Assembly (NCBI GenBank): GCA_034440575.1
Contig: JAOTOL010001648.1
Span: forward strand, 1,586,501 to 1,650,500
Length of the DNA stretch: 64,000 bases
Origin: Imbricaverruca yamaguchii
Lineage: Eukaryota; Arthropoda; Thecostraca; Neoverrucidae
Direction of reading: 5' to 3'
Shown here: positions 46,060 through 57,136 of the stretch, in pieces
Numbering within the stretch: the stretch's first letter is position 1
Layout of the letters: the number at the start of each line of letters is the position of its first letter
Translations under genes and position numbers: made by a program
The notes under the pieces: model-generated
Database searches by the model: none
Told to the model about the DNA's origin: nothing
The model's input: the letters and a program-made list of their open reading frames with translations, nothing else

Positions 46060-46290
46060 CCGCCTCACCGCACAGACCTTACTTCCCTTAAACTTCCTGC
46101 TTCGAACTCTCAGCCTAGCCCGCTGCCGCGCCCACTACCCTCCCCACCGCCCAGACCTTACTCCACTCTTAATCCCCGCTTCGAACTCTCAGCCTAGCCC
46201 GCTGCCGCGCCCACTACCCTCCCCACCGCCCAGACCTTACTCCACTCTTAATCCCCGCTTCGAACTCTCACCCTAGCCCGCTGCCGCTCT
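46060..46290. repeat. ~100-bp tandem repeat
   Basis: Nearly three copies of a unit starting CTTCGAACTCTCAGCCTAGC and including CCTCCCCACCGCCCAGACC and TTACTCCACTCTTAATCCCC. It borders the 36-bp array and shares its TTACTCCACT word. Confidence 0.85.
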
Positions 46291-46564
46291 CACCACCACA
46301 TTTTGACGACTACTTCATAATTATTCCTGCACCGCTCAATATAATGATCGCCAGGTCTCGTGGTCACCTCGCTGATGCGCGTTTAGGTGGTTATTCCCTT
46401 CCAGTGGTTAGCTGTAGTGATGTCAGTCAAATGATGGCGCAACGGGGCATGATTGGATTGCATACTGAGTTGACATGGTGTGATCATGTACTTTTCTAGG
46501 ATCTTTTCTAGATATGCATAACCTAGATGGGCTCCTATGGCTCTTCTTAGGCCTTAGCACTTTA

Positions 46565-47320
46565 TGACTGTATGGCTTAACGCTCCGTCACCGTGTGGGG
46601 GCCTCGTCCCTTCCAGTGGCCAACTGTGGTGACATCAGTCGACTTAACGCTCCGTCGCCCTGTGGGAGCCTAATCCCTTCCAGTGGCTAACTATGATGAC
46701 ATCAGTCGACTTAACGCTCCGTCGCCTTGTGGGGGCCTCGTCCTCTCCAGTGGCTAACTGTGGTGACGTCAGTCGACTTAACGCTCCGTCGCCTTGTGGG
46801 AGCCTCGTCCCTCCAGTGGCTAACTATGGTGACGTCAGTCGACTTAACGCTCCGTCACCGTGTGGGGGCCTCGTCCCCTCCAGTGGCTAACTATGGTGAC
46901 GTCAGTCGACTTAACGCTCCGTCACCGTGTGGGAGCCTCGTCCCCTCCAGTGGCCAACTGTGGTGAAATCAGTCGACTTAACGCTCCGTCGCCCTGTGGG
47001 GGCCTCGTCCCTTCCAGTGGCTAACTGTGATGACATCAGTCGACTTAACGCTCCGTCGCCTTGTGGGGGCCTCGTCCCTTCCAGTGGCTAACTGTGGTGA
47101 CGTCAGTCGACTTAACGCTCCGTCGCCTTGTGGGAGCCTCATCCCTTCCAGTGGCTAACTATGATGACATCAGTCGACTTAACGCTCCGTCGCCTTGTGG
47201 GGGCCTCGTCCCCTCCAGTGGCTAACTGTGGTGACGTCAGTCGACTTAACGCTCCGTCGCCTTGTGGGAGACACGTCTCTTACAGTGGCTAACTGTGGTG
47301 ACTTCAGTCGATTACACACT
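46565..47320. repeat. 67-bp array carrying CRE-type sites
   Basis: About 11 copies of a 66- to 67-base unit: CAGTCGACTTAACGCTCCGT, then CGCCTTGTGGGGGCCTCGTC, then CCTTCCAGTGGCTAACTGTG and GTGACGT. At the unit junction at least five copies carry the palindrome TGACGTCA (CREB/ATF site); others have TGACATCA. Each unit also holds a pyrimidine-rich CCCTTCCAG resembling a splice acceptor. Confidence 0.9.
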
Positions 47321-47519
47321 CCGTCGCTATCGACCGTGCGATGGCAGAAACTGTCGTGTGTTACCGTGCGAATCTTGTGCAAAGACGAGGCGAGAGGAGA
47401 TCTGCGAGGAGCGGCCCGCTGGACGCTCGCGACTGCCCAGAGTTCAGAACACTCTGAACACTCAGAACACTCCCGCCGCCCGACACACGGAGCGGAGGCA
47501 ACCCGCCAAATCGGAATAG
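47262..47519 (+). other. possible exon beyond the 67-bp array
   Basis: After the last repeat copy (TCTCTTACAG acceptor-like, then TGGCTAACTG), a plus frame continues into unique sequence reading RRYRPCDGRNCRVLPCESC and AKTRREEICEERPAG before stopping at 47519. It has four closely spaced cysteines but no recognised domain. It is offered only because it follows the array-at-junction pattern. Confidence 0.15.
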
Positions 47520-47969
47520 TTGTGCGGATGGAATACCAATGGAATTCGTACGCGAATGAAATTCTGATGCAAATCAAATACACATGCAAACTACGTGTAC
47601 GTATACTAGGGTGCCACCAAAATATTTGTTCGGAATTTTTAGGGGCTGAAGGTTGCCCTTATTCTACTTCAAGAGAAAGTAGTACTGGCATGATTTTGAG
47701 TGAATTTGAGTACATTTAGAGGTCGCTCCGAAATGCATTTTTTTGGCATTCGGTTATATCAGGCAAATATATTAGTAAGCACTAGATAAATTAGGCAGGT
47801 AACTAAGCACACCGAAAGCAAGCTGATGATTATTCAATCTATGATGTGTAATATATTGCATCGAGTATTAGTGAACTTCAAATGCTTTCATTACCAACAA
47901 AATTTACAATCGAAATAAGGAAGTCCCTGACAGTCAGCCATACCACACATAACTGAGGTAAACTCACGC

Positions 47970-49330
47970 TGTTACAATGACAACCACTCTCTTGCCTTGC
48001 AGTATCGCAATGTGTTGGCAAAAAGTGGCGATGAAATGTCAAGCGAAGCATGGGAGGAAAACAGAGTTCCTACTCAGTGTTTCAATCGCAGCGAGCAGTT
48101 CGGGACTCGAGAAAGCCACGACTATTTTGCAAGAGCTGAAAGAACAAGCCATTGACCACGAGATAGTGGCGCTGTCGACACGACGGCGGTCAACACCGGG
48201 ATGATCCGAGGAGCGTGCATTCACATTGAACGAGATCTCGGTCGCGACATCCTGCAGCTAGTTTGCGGGCATCATGTCTCAACGGTTGTTCTCAGGAGAG
48301 CGTTTGAAGCTTGTTTCGGAAAGTCCTCAGGTCCTGCCTTTGACATATTCGCGAATGTTTTTAAAGCATTGGCGATGCATCAATCAAGCATAAACCGTGG
48401 CGACTCACAACATCGCGTAGGAGACCCAGGACAATCGCGAGGAGCTGGCAGTACATTACAAAAAGTCCTCAGAACGTTCGAGCATCCTCGCGAGGACTAC
48501 GAGGAACTCATGCGACTCAACTGTTTCTTCTTGGCCGGAGACATGTGCAACGAAAAGAGTGATGGTTCCACGTTCCGTCGACCGGGTGCTCTTCATCATC
48601 AAGGTGCATGCGGAAAGCCATCTACTGCCTCAATATTGCCAACTTCCTCCCTAACCTCCCCCAGCTGCACAACCTGCATTTCAGCTCCCGGGACGAGGGC
48701 GGCATCTGTTGCATGGCTAGCTTCGTGGCCCTCGTCTACGCCAAATAATGGCATGAGGCCCTCGTTCCAGCACACGCACCGTACAAAGACCACCAGCTCG
48801 CCGGAAGTCTCAAGCTGTGCCCAGATCGTACTCTCGCCGAACGAAGCCGCACTCTAGGTCTTGCGCAGACCCCTCTGGCTCGTCTCTGAAGATCTTGCTG
48901 CTTTGGCGCTCTTTAACAAGAGAGTGAAGGACGCCGTGAAAGTGAAGATGGTGGCCAACCTCCAAAAAAACTCTGCGTGAAGCGCTGAAGCTGCCGGAGA
49001 GCGAAAAGCTGGACCTGGACGTACCGCTCGAAGACTTCGTGACCGTCAGGTCCGTGATCCTGCTGACCCACCTGCAGGTGGACCAAAGCTTCCTTGAGGA
49101 GCCCAGGAAGTGGTAGGACGACGCAGCGTAACAAGTAGCATGGCAAAGATCAAGGGATCTCAAGGTGGCCAATGACCTTGTATAACGGGGAGTCTCTCAT
49201 CCAACGCTACAACACCTCATCTAAGTCAGAAGAGCCGAAGCAATGCCTGCTTCAGCTGGTGCATCATCATCGCAGAGCGCAGCCAAGAAGACAAGCGCTT
49301 CTCTCATCAAGAAAGTGTTCAAGTAGGCCG
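47970..49330 (+). pseudogene. decayed transposase-related gene
   Basis: Several plus frames in sequence form one broken protein. Frame 1 includes LEKATTILQELKEQ; after a frameshift near 48165 comes NTGMIRGACIHIERDLGRDI then LQLVCGHHVSTVVLRRAFEA; after another near 48595 comes RKAIYCLNIANFLPNLPQ; a TAA lies after FVALVYAK near 48745. Further pieces are ALALFNKRVKDAVK, LQVDQSFLEEPRKW and RGVSLIQRYNTSSKSEE. The order NTG-x-x-GAC-LE-RD-L-C-HH, PG-LHH, FVA, FDxRV, RGV-LI resembles a repetitive protein family I remember from arthropod genomes, probably derived from a DNA transposon; I cannot name it exactly. At least three frameshifts and two stops make it nonfunctional. Confidence 0.55.
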
Positions 49331-49534
49331 AATCTAGTCGCTATATACTGTGAATGATGCGAATATTATCGAAATGCATGCATCCTGTTTTCCTAAATAA
49401 ACCTCTAAATATTCATAGATTCCTCCCAAAACTGGCATGCGAGCTTCCTTCCGGAAGTAAAATGGGAGCAAACTTTAGCCCCAAAGATATCTGACGTTTT
49501 TCCTATATAATTTTGGAACACCATAGCATACCCC
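49331..49534. other. unique DNA before a TA tract
   Basis: Includes AATAAA (about 49397) that might have been the poly(A) signal of the upstream decayed element. No other feature. Confidence 0.3.
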
Positions 49535-49535
49535 C

Positions 49536-49566
<31 letters not shown>

Positions 49567-49589
49567 TTATATATATATACACATATATA

Positions 49590-49680
<91 letters not shown>
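49535..49680. repeat. (TA)n microsatellite
   Basis: About 60 TA dinucleotides with a few interruptions (GCATTA, ACACA, AAAA). Self-complementary, so able to extrude as a cruciform. The exact length is unlikely to be assembled reliably. Confidence 0.95.
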
Positions 49681-51357
49681 TCATACGTTCATATACGCAT
49701 TACTAAATGTAGATGCCTTGTTTTCAACCGTTCTTTTTTCTGGGGCGATTTAATTTTTGTCTTCAATCCCCTATTTTGAACGACTCTTCCGATTTGAACA
49801 GACGTTGGGTGAGTTCATTTAAGGCCGTATTTTGATAATCTATTTTTCTCGTTTTTTTTCTCTCGTTATTTCTAAGTTCGCGAAGTCCTTTGGAGTCACC
49901 TTGCATCCAATGGAAGCCCCTGTTCGGCAGCCTTATCCCATACACCATTCGCCTTGCGACTAATCAAAAGCCCAGTTCTCACCCAACACCAGATATTTAA
50001 TAAGTAATATGCTCTGACCAATGGACCACAACCGTACAACCAGAAAACCTCTATGTACTTGTATGAAGATACTGTAGACTGTGTGACAAGATATAGCTAG
50101 TTCTTTATGAAATCCGACTGAATGCAATTATTTATTGATTCAGCTATTCTGCTTCTCGCTTGCATGAATAACTGCAAATAGTCCACGGAGTACGTGAAGT
50201 CACAATCGCCTGAGCTCAGCAAAACTTAGATGTAACCACTTGTTTATAGATACATGAGACTTAGACGAATATCATGAGCTTTGGGACATTGCAGGAAATT
50301 AAGAAGCATTTCGATAGCATTCCCCTTGCTTCGGGGGGCGAATTTTTAGGTGTGCCTGACCATAAAGGTCATTTACGCCGCCTTTAAAGGAGCACGTTAA
50401 ATGTCTGTTTATAAAAGCGAGTGTTTGCGATCAAGGTGCAGGTAAGTGGACATTCACGTTAAGGGAATTTTATGTTATAGTTTGTAATATATTTCAGGTG
50501 GTTAAGGCGGGTCTGGGTTCGGGACATCTCCCTGATGTCTAAATGGTTTGAATTTTACTTTACTCTTCCACAAAATAATTTGTAGTTTGGGTGGGGGTGG
50601 GGTGTATTGAGAGTTGTGAGAAGTTGATTGCGTCTGGGTGCCGGCTTTAGCCTACTGTTATCGAAGAGCACCGAGGGATCTCTACCATGGAACAAGGAGG
50701 TAATTCTTCACTCCGCCTATCACGCCGGCCGCCGCGTGTTAGTTGTTAGTAGCGGGTTAGTCTAAGCATGTCATACAGGGTTGTCAGTTGGGTCAGTACG
50801 GTGTTTTGCAATTCGGCTCTTCTACGTCCGCTGTTCGCCTGGGTAGCCATTTAGGTTATGAGTCGCAAGGCAAATCGGCTCCTCTACGTCCGATCCCCTT
50901 GCTCCCATTCACATGCCCTTGTGGAAACATCCATTTCAGAAATGGGGCTTCAATATCAAGATGACGTAATTTGCATTCAAATCCTGAGCGTTCCTCGCAC
51001 TTAATTATTGTCCCAAGCTTCAACCGCAAGCGAAGCTGTGAGAAATGACGGGAAGCCAACGAGAAAGCGGACGTTATAAATCGCTTATTTTCTGCGGCGG
51101 TCTTAGCGCGTTAGATGAAATAGTAGAGCTGGCGAACCCAAACGAGGGATGTGGTAGCAAAGCCGCCGGTGTCTTCGGTGGCGGAGCGGTCGGAGTGGGT
51201 CAGACGCCGAGTATTGGTCCAGGCTTTAACATGGTGCTTTGGGATGGGCCATTGGCACCTACCTCGGACACCGGCATGAAATGATGTAGTGACTCTCGCC
51301 TAATGACGTCCATCATTTCCCTGGTGATTCGTCACGTTACTGGGCCTGTGACAAGAG
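49681..51357. other. intergenic, nothing recognised
   Basis: Mostly AT-rich. At 50325-50400 a segment (GAATTTTTAGGTGTGCCTG, GTCATTTACGCCGCCTTTAA) looks like a dispersed repeat but has no second copy here. No gene supported. Confidence 0.45.
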
Positions 51358-51468
<111 letters not shown>

Positions 51469-51614
51469 CAGGGAGGCAGAGAGACAAAGAGACAGCATTT
51501 GACGCCATGTTTTCCCGTCTCGCTTTACCCCGAGGCGGACCCGACATTTCTTGTGAGGGCGTGGGAGGCATCCGCCCCGTGATACACCATTTTCCCCGAG
51601 GGGCGCAACTGACT

Positions 51615-52200
51615 GATAATATTTCAAGGGGTGCACTGGAGTGTCCCTGGAGAGGTGTCTTCTTGCAGTCAGAGAGGCAGCGTCTTTTTATGGGAGGGAG
51701 AACATACCCTCTATGCCCCGTGGTGTACCGAAGGGGAGCCAAAGGGAAATTGCCCTCCCTAAAAGGTGGTGTGTCTGCAATATTTGCGCAGAGGCTCTGG
51801 AAAATGTACGGGGACCTGAGAAATGACCCAGCTTCCTCCCCTGCAGAAAAAAGCGTTCCAGGATCCCAAAGAACGCTCCGGCCCATAAATCCCACCGAGG
51901 CCCATATACATCGCGCTGGGGACCAAATTCCCCCCGGGCAGCACAAATGGATTAAACTTGGCCCCGTAAATTTATGCTGTGGCACCCACAAATCGCACTA
52001 GGGCCACACAATTCCCGTCTGCGACCCCATAAGTTGGCAATGGTGACCATAATAATGCAACGGTCCATTTCAAGGGGTGCACTGGAGTGTCCCTGGAGAG
52101 GTGTCTTCTTGCAGTCAGAGAGGCAGCGTCTTTTCATGGGAGGGGAGAACATACCCTCTGTGCCCAGGGGCGTACAGAAGGGGGAGCCAAGGGGTAAGGA
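51615..52200. repeat. ~120-bp direct repeats 440 bp apart
   Basis: The block ATTTCAAGGGGTGCACTGGA ... CAGTCAGAGAGGCAGCGTCT ... GGGAGAACATACCCTCT appears at about 51620-51715 and 52060-52160, over 95% identical. Between them are decayed A-rich/CGGGG repeats (continuing to ~52680) of the style seen at 10030-10470. Confidence 0.85.
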
Positions 52201-53090
52201 GTAAATTGCCCCCTTGTCCATAAAAGCACTGCACGTGGAGGGCATGTATTGTGAAATAAATAAATAAATAAACGGTCCCCGAAAACTCGCGCCGGGGCGG
52301 AAAAGCGTACCTAGGCTCGCTAAGACAATTGTTCTGGGATCGCAAAATTTCCGTCGGTCCCCCATAAGTTCGCGAACGGGAGTCAAAATGAATATAGTGG
52401 GGCCCAAAAACTTGCGCCGGGGCCGAAGAAAACTCCACCAATACTCAAATAATTATAGCCGGGATTAATCAGGGAGTTGGAAAAACCAAGCTGGAACCCC
52501 GAAAAATAAAACCAAGACCAGAAAATCGCTCTATAGCCACACCAATAACGTCAGAGGTCTCCGAAATCATGGAAAGCCTGTAAAAACGTGTGGGACCGAA
52601 TCAAAATTGTACTAGGGCCCAAGATATTGCCGAGCCCAAAAATATCGCGCCGGGATCGTCACGGCGCATAGCCTAGGAACGACAAGCAGCCGCCACGAGA
52701 GCAGGCCATGAAGCTCACACAAACGACGACGTCTGGGACCGGTAACCGTCTGATACTGTCACGCCATGCGCTACCAAATCATCAGGTGCTGACAGTTCCG
52801 CCGGCTTTTGAAAACGATCCGCTCATTATCGTGTCGCAAATCGGCCATCGACCACCACGTGGCAATGCTCGTGATGTGAGGTCAGCTGCACACAGTGCCA
52901 TGTCGGCCAACATGCGAACGACTGACACGATCCAGCCGGCGATGGCTACCCAAGTTCTGCCAGGACTAGGCGCCTTCCTCATGCCGAAGTGCGTCGCAAG
53001 GCGGGGCTGGCGCGGACACAGCAACCGCGACAGGGCTGTCCTGGCTCATTGCTGACGTGGAGAGACATGGCTGTCGCCTAGTTCGATCGC
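52201..53090. other. decayed repeats and unique GC-rich DNA
   Basis: Up to ~52680: decayed ~30-bp repeats (AAAACTTGCGCCGGGGC, AAAATATCGCGCCGGGATCG). 52690-53050 has a 115-codon plus frame with no recognisable motif and no splice context. Confidence 0.4.
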
Positions 53091-53760
53091 TGATGATGGT
53101 CAGACGAGCTGACGCTGGTGGTGGTCAGACGGGCTGACGCTGATGGTGGTCAGACGGGCTGACGCTGATGGTAGTCAGACGGGCTGACGCTGATGGTGGT
53201 CAGACGGGCTGACGCTGATGGTGGTCAGACGGGCTGACGCTGATGGTGGCAGACGAGCTGACGCTGATGGTGGTCAGACGAGCTGACGCTGGTGGCGGAC
53301 AGACGGGCTGACGCTGATGGTGGTCAGACGGGCTGACGTTGATGGCGGACAGACGAGCTGACGCTGATGGTGGTCAGACGGGCTGACGCTGATGGTGGTC
53401 AGACGGGCTGACGCTGATGGTGGTCAGACGGGCTGACGTTGATGGTGGTCAGACGGGCTGACGCTGATGGTGGTCAGACGGGCTGATGGTGACAGACGAG
53501 CTGACGCTGATGGTGGTCAGACGAGCTGACGCTGTGGCGGACAGACAGCTGCGTTGATGGTGGTCAGACGGGCTGACGCTGATGGTGGACAGACGAGCTG
53601 ACGCTGATGGTGGTCAGACGGGCTGACGCTGATGGTGGTCAGACGAGCTGACGCTGATGGTGGTCAGACGGGCTGACGCTGATGGTGGACAGACGGGCTG
53701 ACGCTGATGGCGGTCAGACGAGCTGACGCTGATGGCGGACAGACGGGCTGACGTTGTGCC
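53091..53760. repeat. 25-bp minisatellite
   Basis: About 27 copies of GTGGTCAGACGGGCTGACGC TGATG with variants (ACGAGCTG, GCGGACAG). It begins and ends inside GC-rich unique DNA. No adjacent exon recognised. Confidence 0.92.
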
Positions 53761-54960
53761 GGGTGTGCGGTGGTCGCTGCCACCCATATCATCTACCTCC
53801 TGATGCCATTCGACGCCGTGGCTACCAGCCGCGTGCTTCAGACGTCGCACAGGCTGCTGACGACACACCAGTGTGGACGTGCATTGGGTGAAAGTGCGGA
53901 AATGCAACAGTTGATATGCTTCGGTGAAGTCAACATAGCCATGGGCACCTTCAGTACCTATGCTGATCATGCATGCCACCAGCGTGGGGAGCGTAGTCAA
54001 AATGCCACTAGATTCTGAAAGATAGACACGACATTCTGACAGAATGTCAGAAAATATCCAGATCGAGGTTTTCAACTGCCATCACCCCCCCCCCCCACAC
54101 ACACACACATACTGATTAGTGGCAATTCATTTTCATTGCATGGACCGGTGGTTATCATCCCACACGATTGGGTCAGCATGGGTGGAAGAGATGGACGATA
54201 AAGCAGCGTGAATCATCCCGGTCATCATGATAGCTACGCGTTTCCAATACCTGACATTGCCGCATCTAGAATTGTATGGTTTAGATGGTGTCTAGTTTTG
54301 GGTACTGAAGTTGATCACTAGGTGTATTGGTTATGCTAGCTGCTAAACGGCGTCCGGACTCACAGGAAATGTGTTTAGGTAGAGAGCGTGACGTATTCTG
54401 CTTGCACAATGGCACTTTGAACTCACGTCTATCCGTGGGCATGTTTATGGGGGGAGGGGGGTCTGACGGCAAACAGCTGGCCGGGAAATCTATATCGGTA
54501 ATTCGGAGCATATCTAAAACGAAAATAAATGTTCTTCGATTGTGGTCATCGACATCCATGAATGTATGAACATAGACTGGGGAATTCTCCTCTTCTCGAG
54601 AAACTTATCTCACGGAGGGGGGGAGGGGGGGGTAGGGGGTGGGACGGGGGGGGGGCCCCCCCCGTCCCTCCCCCCCCCCCAAGATTCCCCGGGGGGGGGG
54701 GGATGAACCACGTGAGTTGCGTGCAGATCATGGGATTAAACGTTAACTTACAACCGCCTCCCCTCCCCTTCCCATACCCCGAAGTCGTTCGGGCGCTCAT
54801 TCGTTGTCGTCGACACCAACGGGCCTGCGGAGGAAATGACGACGAGAACGGAGCGAAAAGAAACCGACCGGCGATGACGATGATGACCGAACGCTCTGAG
54901 CCGACTGGCGCCGTCCGATTTTCTCCAGCCAGCCACTGTGCGGTGTCTGGCGGAGCACGG
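53761..54960. other. upstream of the K2P gene; includes G/C homopolymer tract
   Basis: No gene seen. 54595-54705 holds G runs, then C runs, then G runs (G9-G12, C9-C11), able to form G-quadruplexes or a long hairpin. GC and CpG rise from about 54780 towards the first K2P exon, consistent with a promoter region. Confidence 0.5.
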
Positions 54961-54963
54961 TCG

Positions 54964-55045
54964 TGACGTCACACCACTGCCGGCAGCGCGGTCGACGGTC
55001 GGCGGCCGACCTCCGGCGCTCCCGCCCGATGACGCGATGACGTCA
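54964..55045 (+). promoter_or_regulatory. two perfect CRE palindromes upstream of the K2P start
   Basis: TGACGTCA occurs at 54964-54971 and 55038-55045, the second ending two bases before the ATG. Both lie in CpG-rich DNA just upstream of the first coding exon. TGACGTCA is the consensus CREB/ATF site, commonly found near transcription starts, so this is a candidate cAMP-responsive core promoter or 5' UTR. No TATA box was seen. Confidence 0.5.
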
Positions 55046-55047
55046 GC

Positions 55048-55212
55048 ATGGGCGTGGCCAGCCCCGAACGGCGGCGGCGGCTGCGGCGGGTCAGCGTGTC
55101 GGTGGTGCGCCCGGCCGCCCCCTGGTGGCGCGTCGGACCGCGCCTCAAGAAGGCCGGCGGGCACGTGGGCCTCATCCTGCTGCTGGTCGTCTACACTGCC
55201 AGCGGTGCCAAG
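55048..55212 (+). CDS. two-pore-domain K+ channel, first coding exon (N-terminus and M1)
   Basis: ATG at 55048 in good context (CAGCATGG), with in-frame stops just upstream at 55030 and 54964. The 55 codons give a short cytoplasmic basic N-terminus (MGVASPERRRRLRRV...) and then KKAGGHVGLILLLVVYTAS and GAK, the M1 helix of K2P/KCNK channels, where an H-x-G-L start and a Y-T-x-x-G-A end are usual. The donor AAG then GTAACC leaves phase 0, which fits the acceptor at 57000. K2P channels are dimeric plasma-membrane leak channels that set resting potential. The subfamily cannot be decided without the pores. Four extra copies of the exon's 3' end plus donor follow directly. Confidence 0.85.
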
Positions 55213-55508
55213 GTAACCCCATGAAGGCCGCCGGTCACCTGGGCCTGATCCTGCTGCTGGTCGTCTACACTGCCAGCGGTGCCAAGGTAACGTTATAAAG
55301 CCCGGCGGTCACCTGGGCCTGATCCTGCTGCTGGTCGTCTACACTGCCAGCGGTGCCAAGGTAACGCCATGAAGGCCGGCGGTCACCTGGGCCTGATCCT
55401 GCTGCTGGTCGTCTACACTGCCAGCGGTGCCAAGGTAACGCCACGAAGGCCGGCGGTCACCTGGGCCCGGTTCCGCTGCTGGTCGTCTACACTGCCAGCG
55501 GTGTCAAG
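55213..55508 (+). repeat. 74-bp minisatellite made of the M1 exon end and its donor
   Basis: Exactly four 74-base units after the first K2P exon. Each repeats GTAACGCCATGAAGGCCGGC, GGTCACCTGGGCCTGATCCT and on through the M1 codons to GGTGCCAAG and a new GTAACG donor. Donors fall at 55213, 55287, 55361, 55435 and 55509. The M1 amino-acid sequence is intact in copies 2-4 and altered in copy 5. Extension of the authentic frame hits a TGA 12 bases into the first repeat, so downstream donors would truncate the protein. Confidence 0.95.
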
Positions 55509-56465
55509 GTAACGTCTATGACCCACCACGGCTGGGATGCCAATGGTAGCATGTGATGTTTGGCATCACCTTGACTTACTTCAGTAGTATTTGAATCTTG
55601 GGGATTTATCATTTTTGTTGTAGTGGCCAGCATAAATTATCTTTAATGCGTATAAAGACCGCTTCAGCAGCACCACTTGGAATTGTTGAAAAGCTCTAGA
55701 AAAGGCAGACGTAATGGAACTTTACAGAGCATAGTGGTCCGCAGACCATGGCTTACCCAGCAGTAAATATGGGCCTGAGCTTCGGGAAAAACAATCGCTG
55801 GTTGGGGTACATGCAGGCATTGGTGCACGCTCAAATATTTTCAGACATTTGGCCTTAACATTCCGTTCGCAAATGATATGACGAGGCTGAGGAGCTTAGA
55901 ATGAGGGTGGTCAGTTAAGCCCTTCTGAGGCAAAATCTGGAAAAAAGGAAAGTGGGCGTACAGCGTTCCTGGGCGTGACATGCCGTGTGAGCCCAAAATT
56001 GCCACGACTTACTCCATCTATAGGTGTTACCCACCGGCCACCACAGCTTGATCGAGCTCAGATAACACGCGTCAGACCAGCTCGGTTAGAAGACGCACGT
56101 CACAGAACTTTGGTTAAGGACGCCTGTCAGAGTTGGTGTCAGAGTAGCCAGACCACCGACCACTCATCGGGGCGACTTCATCAAAGGACACTCGGAGTAA
56201 TTTTGACAAACGACACTCGTCAACATGAGACAACAGCGCACGCCGGTAGATGTCGCTTCTGGGTCGGGATCTGAGCTGGCGTCATGCCGGCAGGTGTATT
56301 TGACCTTGACCTTGACCCCCAGTGCCAATTTATCTGCGTTGTATTTCCTATCATCCCATCCATCGCTGCCCTGCGGACCAACTGTCCGGTCAGCCGTACA
56401 TGCTTTCTATCCTTTTTACCATGACAGCGTCCATCGTCGGTACTACGCCCCGTGCTCATCTGCGC
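55509..56465 (+). other. first K2P intron, unique part
   Basis: AT-richer intron with no exon or repeat family match recognised. Confidence 0.6.
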
Positions 56466-56469
56466 TCTC

Positions 56470-56672
<203 letters not shown>

Positions 56673-56999
56673 CTAGAGCACCTCATCTCTTGACAATTGC
56701 CTGGACCAGTGGAGCCTCCTCAAAGAATGGACGCGTGACCTCGATTTGGATCTTTCGACCTGCTCCTGCGCCTCGCATTAATCTTCAGCGATGATCAGAC
56801 ACTTAGTTCCAACGATGCTACTTTGTATAAACTAAAGCACGAGTCAATGTGTGCGAAGCATATTTGAACGGCTGGATGAGGCCGGTCGGCTGGTTGAGCA
56901 CGGCCTGGAGTGTGGGATCTCGCGCCCCCATTGCACGTGCCACTGCACGATGCGCGTGCGGAGTGGCTTCATGAGGTGACGGCAAGACTCGCGCCGCAG

Positions 57000-57136
57000 A
57001 TATTCCAGGACATTGAGCTGCCGAGCGAGACGGCCGAGTTTCGGCGCGTGTACGCGTCGCTGATGCAGCAGCGACGCAGACTCGTCTCGGGCATCGTCAA
57101 CCACACCGACAACAGCCACCTGGACAGATTGGTCGG
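57000..57136 (+). CDS. two-pore-domain K+ channel, second exon (extracellular cap helix)
   Basis: Acceptor CGCGCCGCAG precedes 57000. Phase 0 joins AAG to ATA, giving GAK-IFQDIELPSETAEF, which matches the GAxxFxxxExPxE signature at the M1/cap boundary of K2P channels exactly in spacing. The helix RRVYASLMQQRRRLVSGI follows, then VNHTDNSHLDRLV with an N-glycosylation sequon NHT, as expected for the extracellular cap. The exon has 45 codons plus two bases. The donor (GTCGG then GTGAGT) leaves phase 2. The P1 pore (TxGYG) was not found before 64000, so at least 6.8 kb of intron follows. The intron begins immediately with a 14-bp array made from the donor region. Confidence 0.85.
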
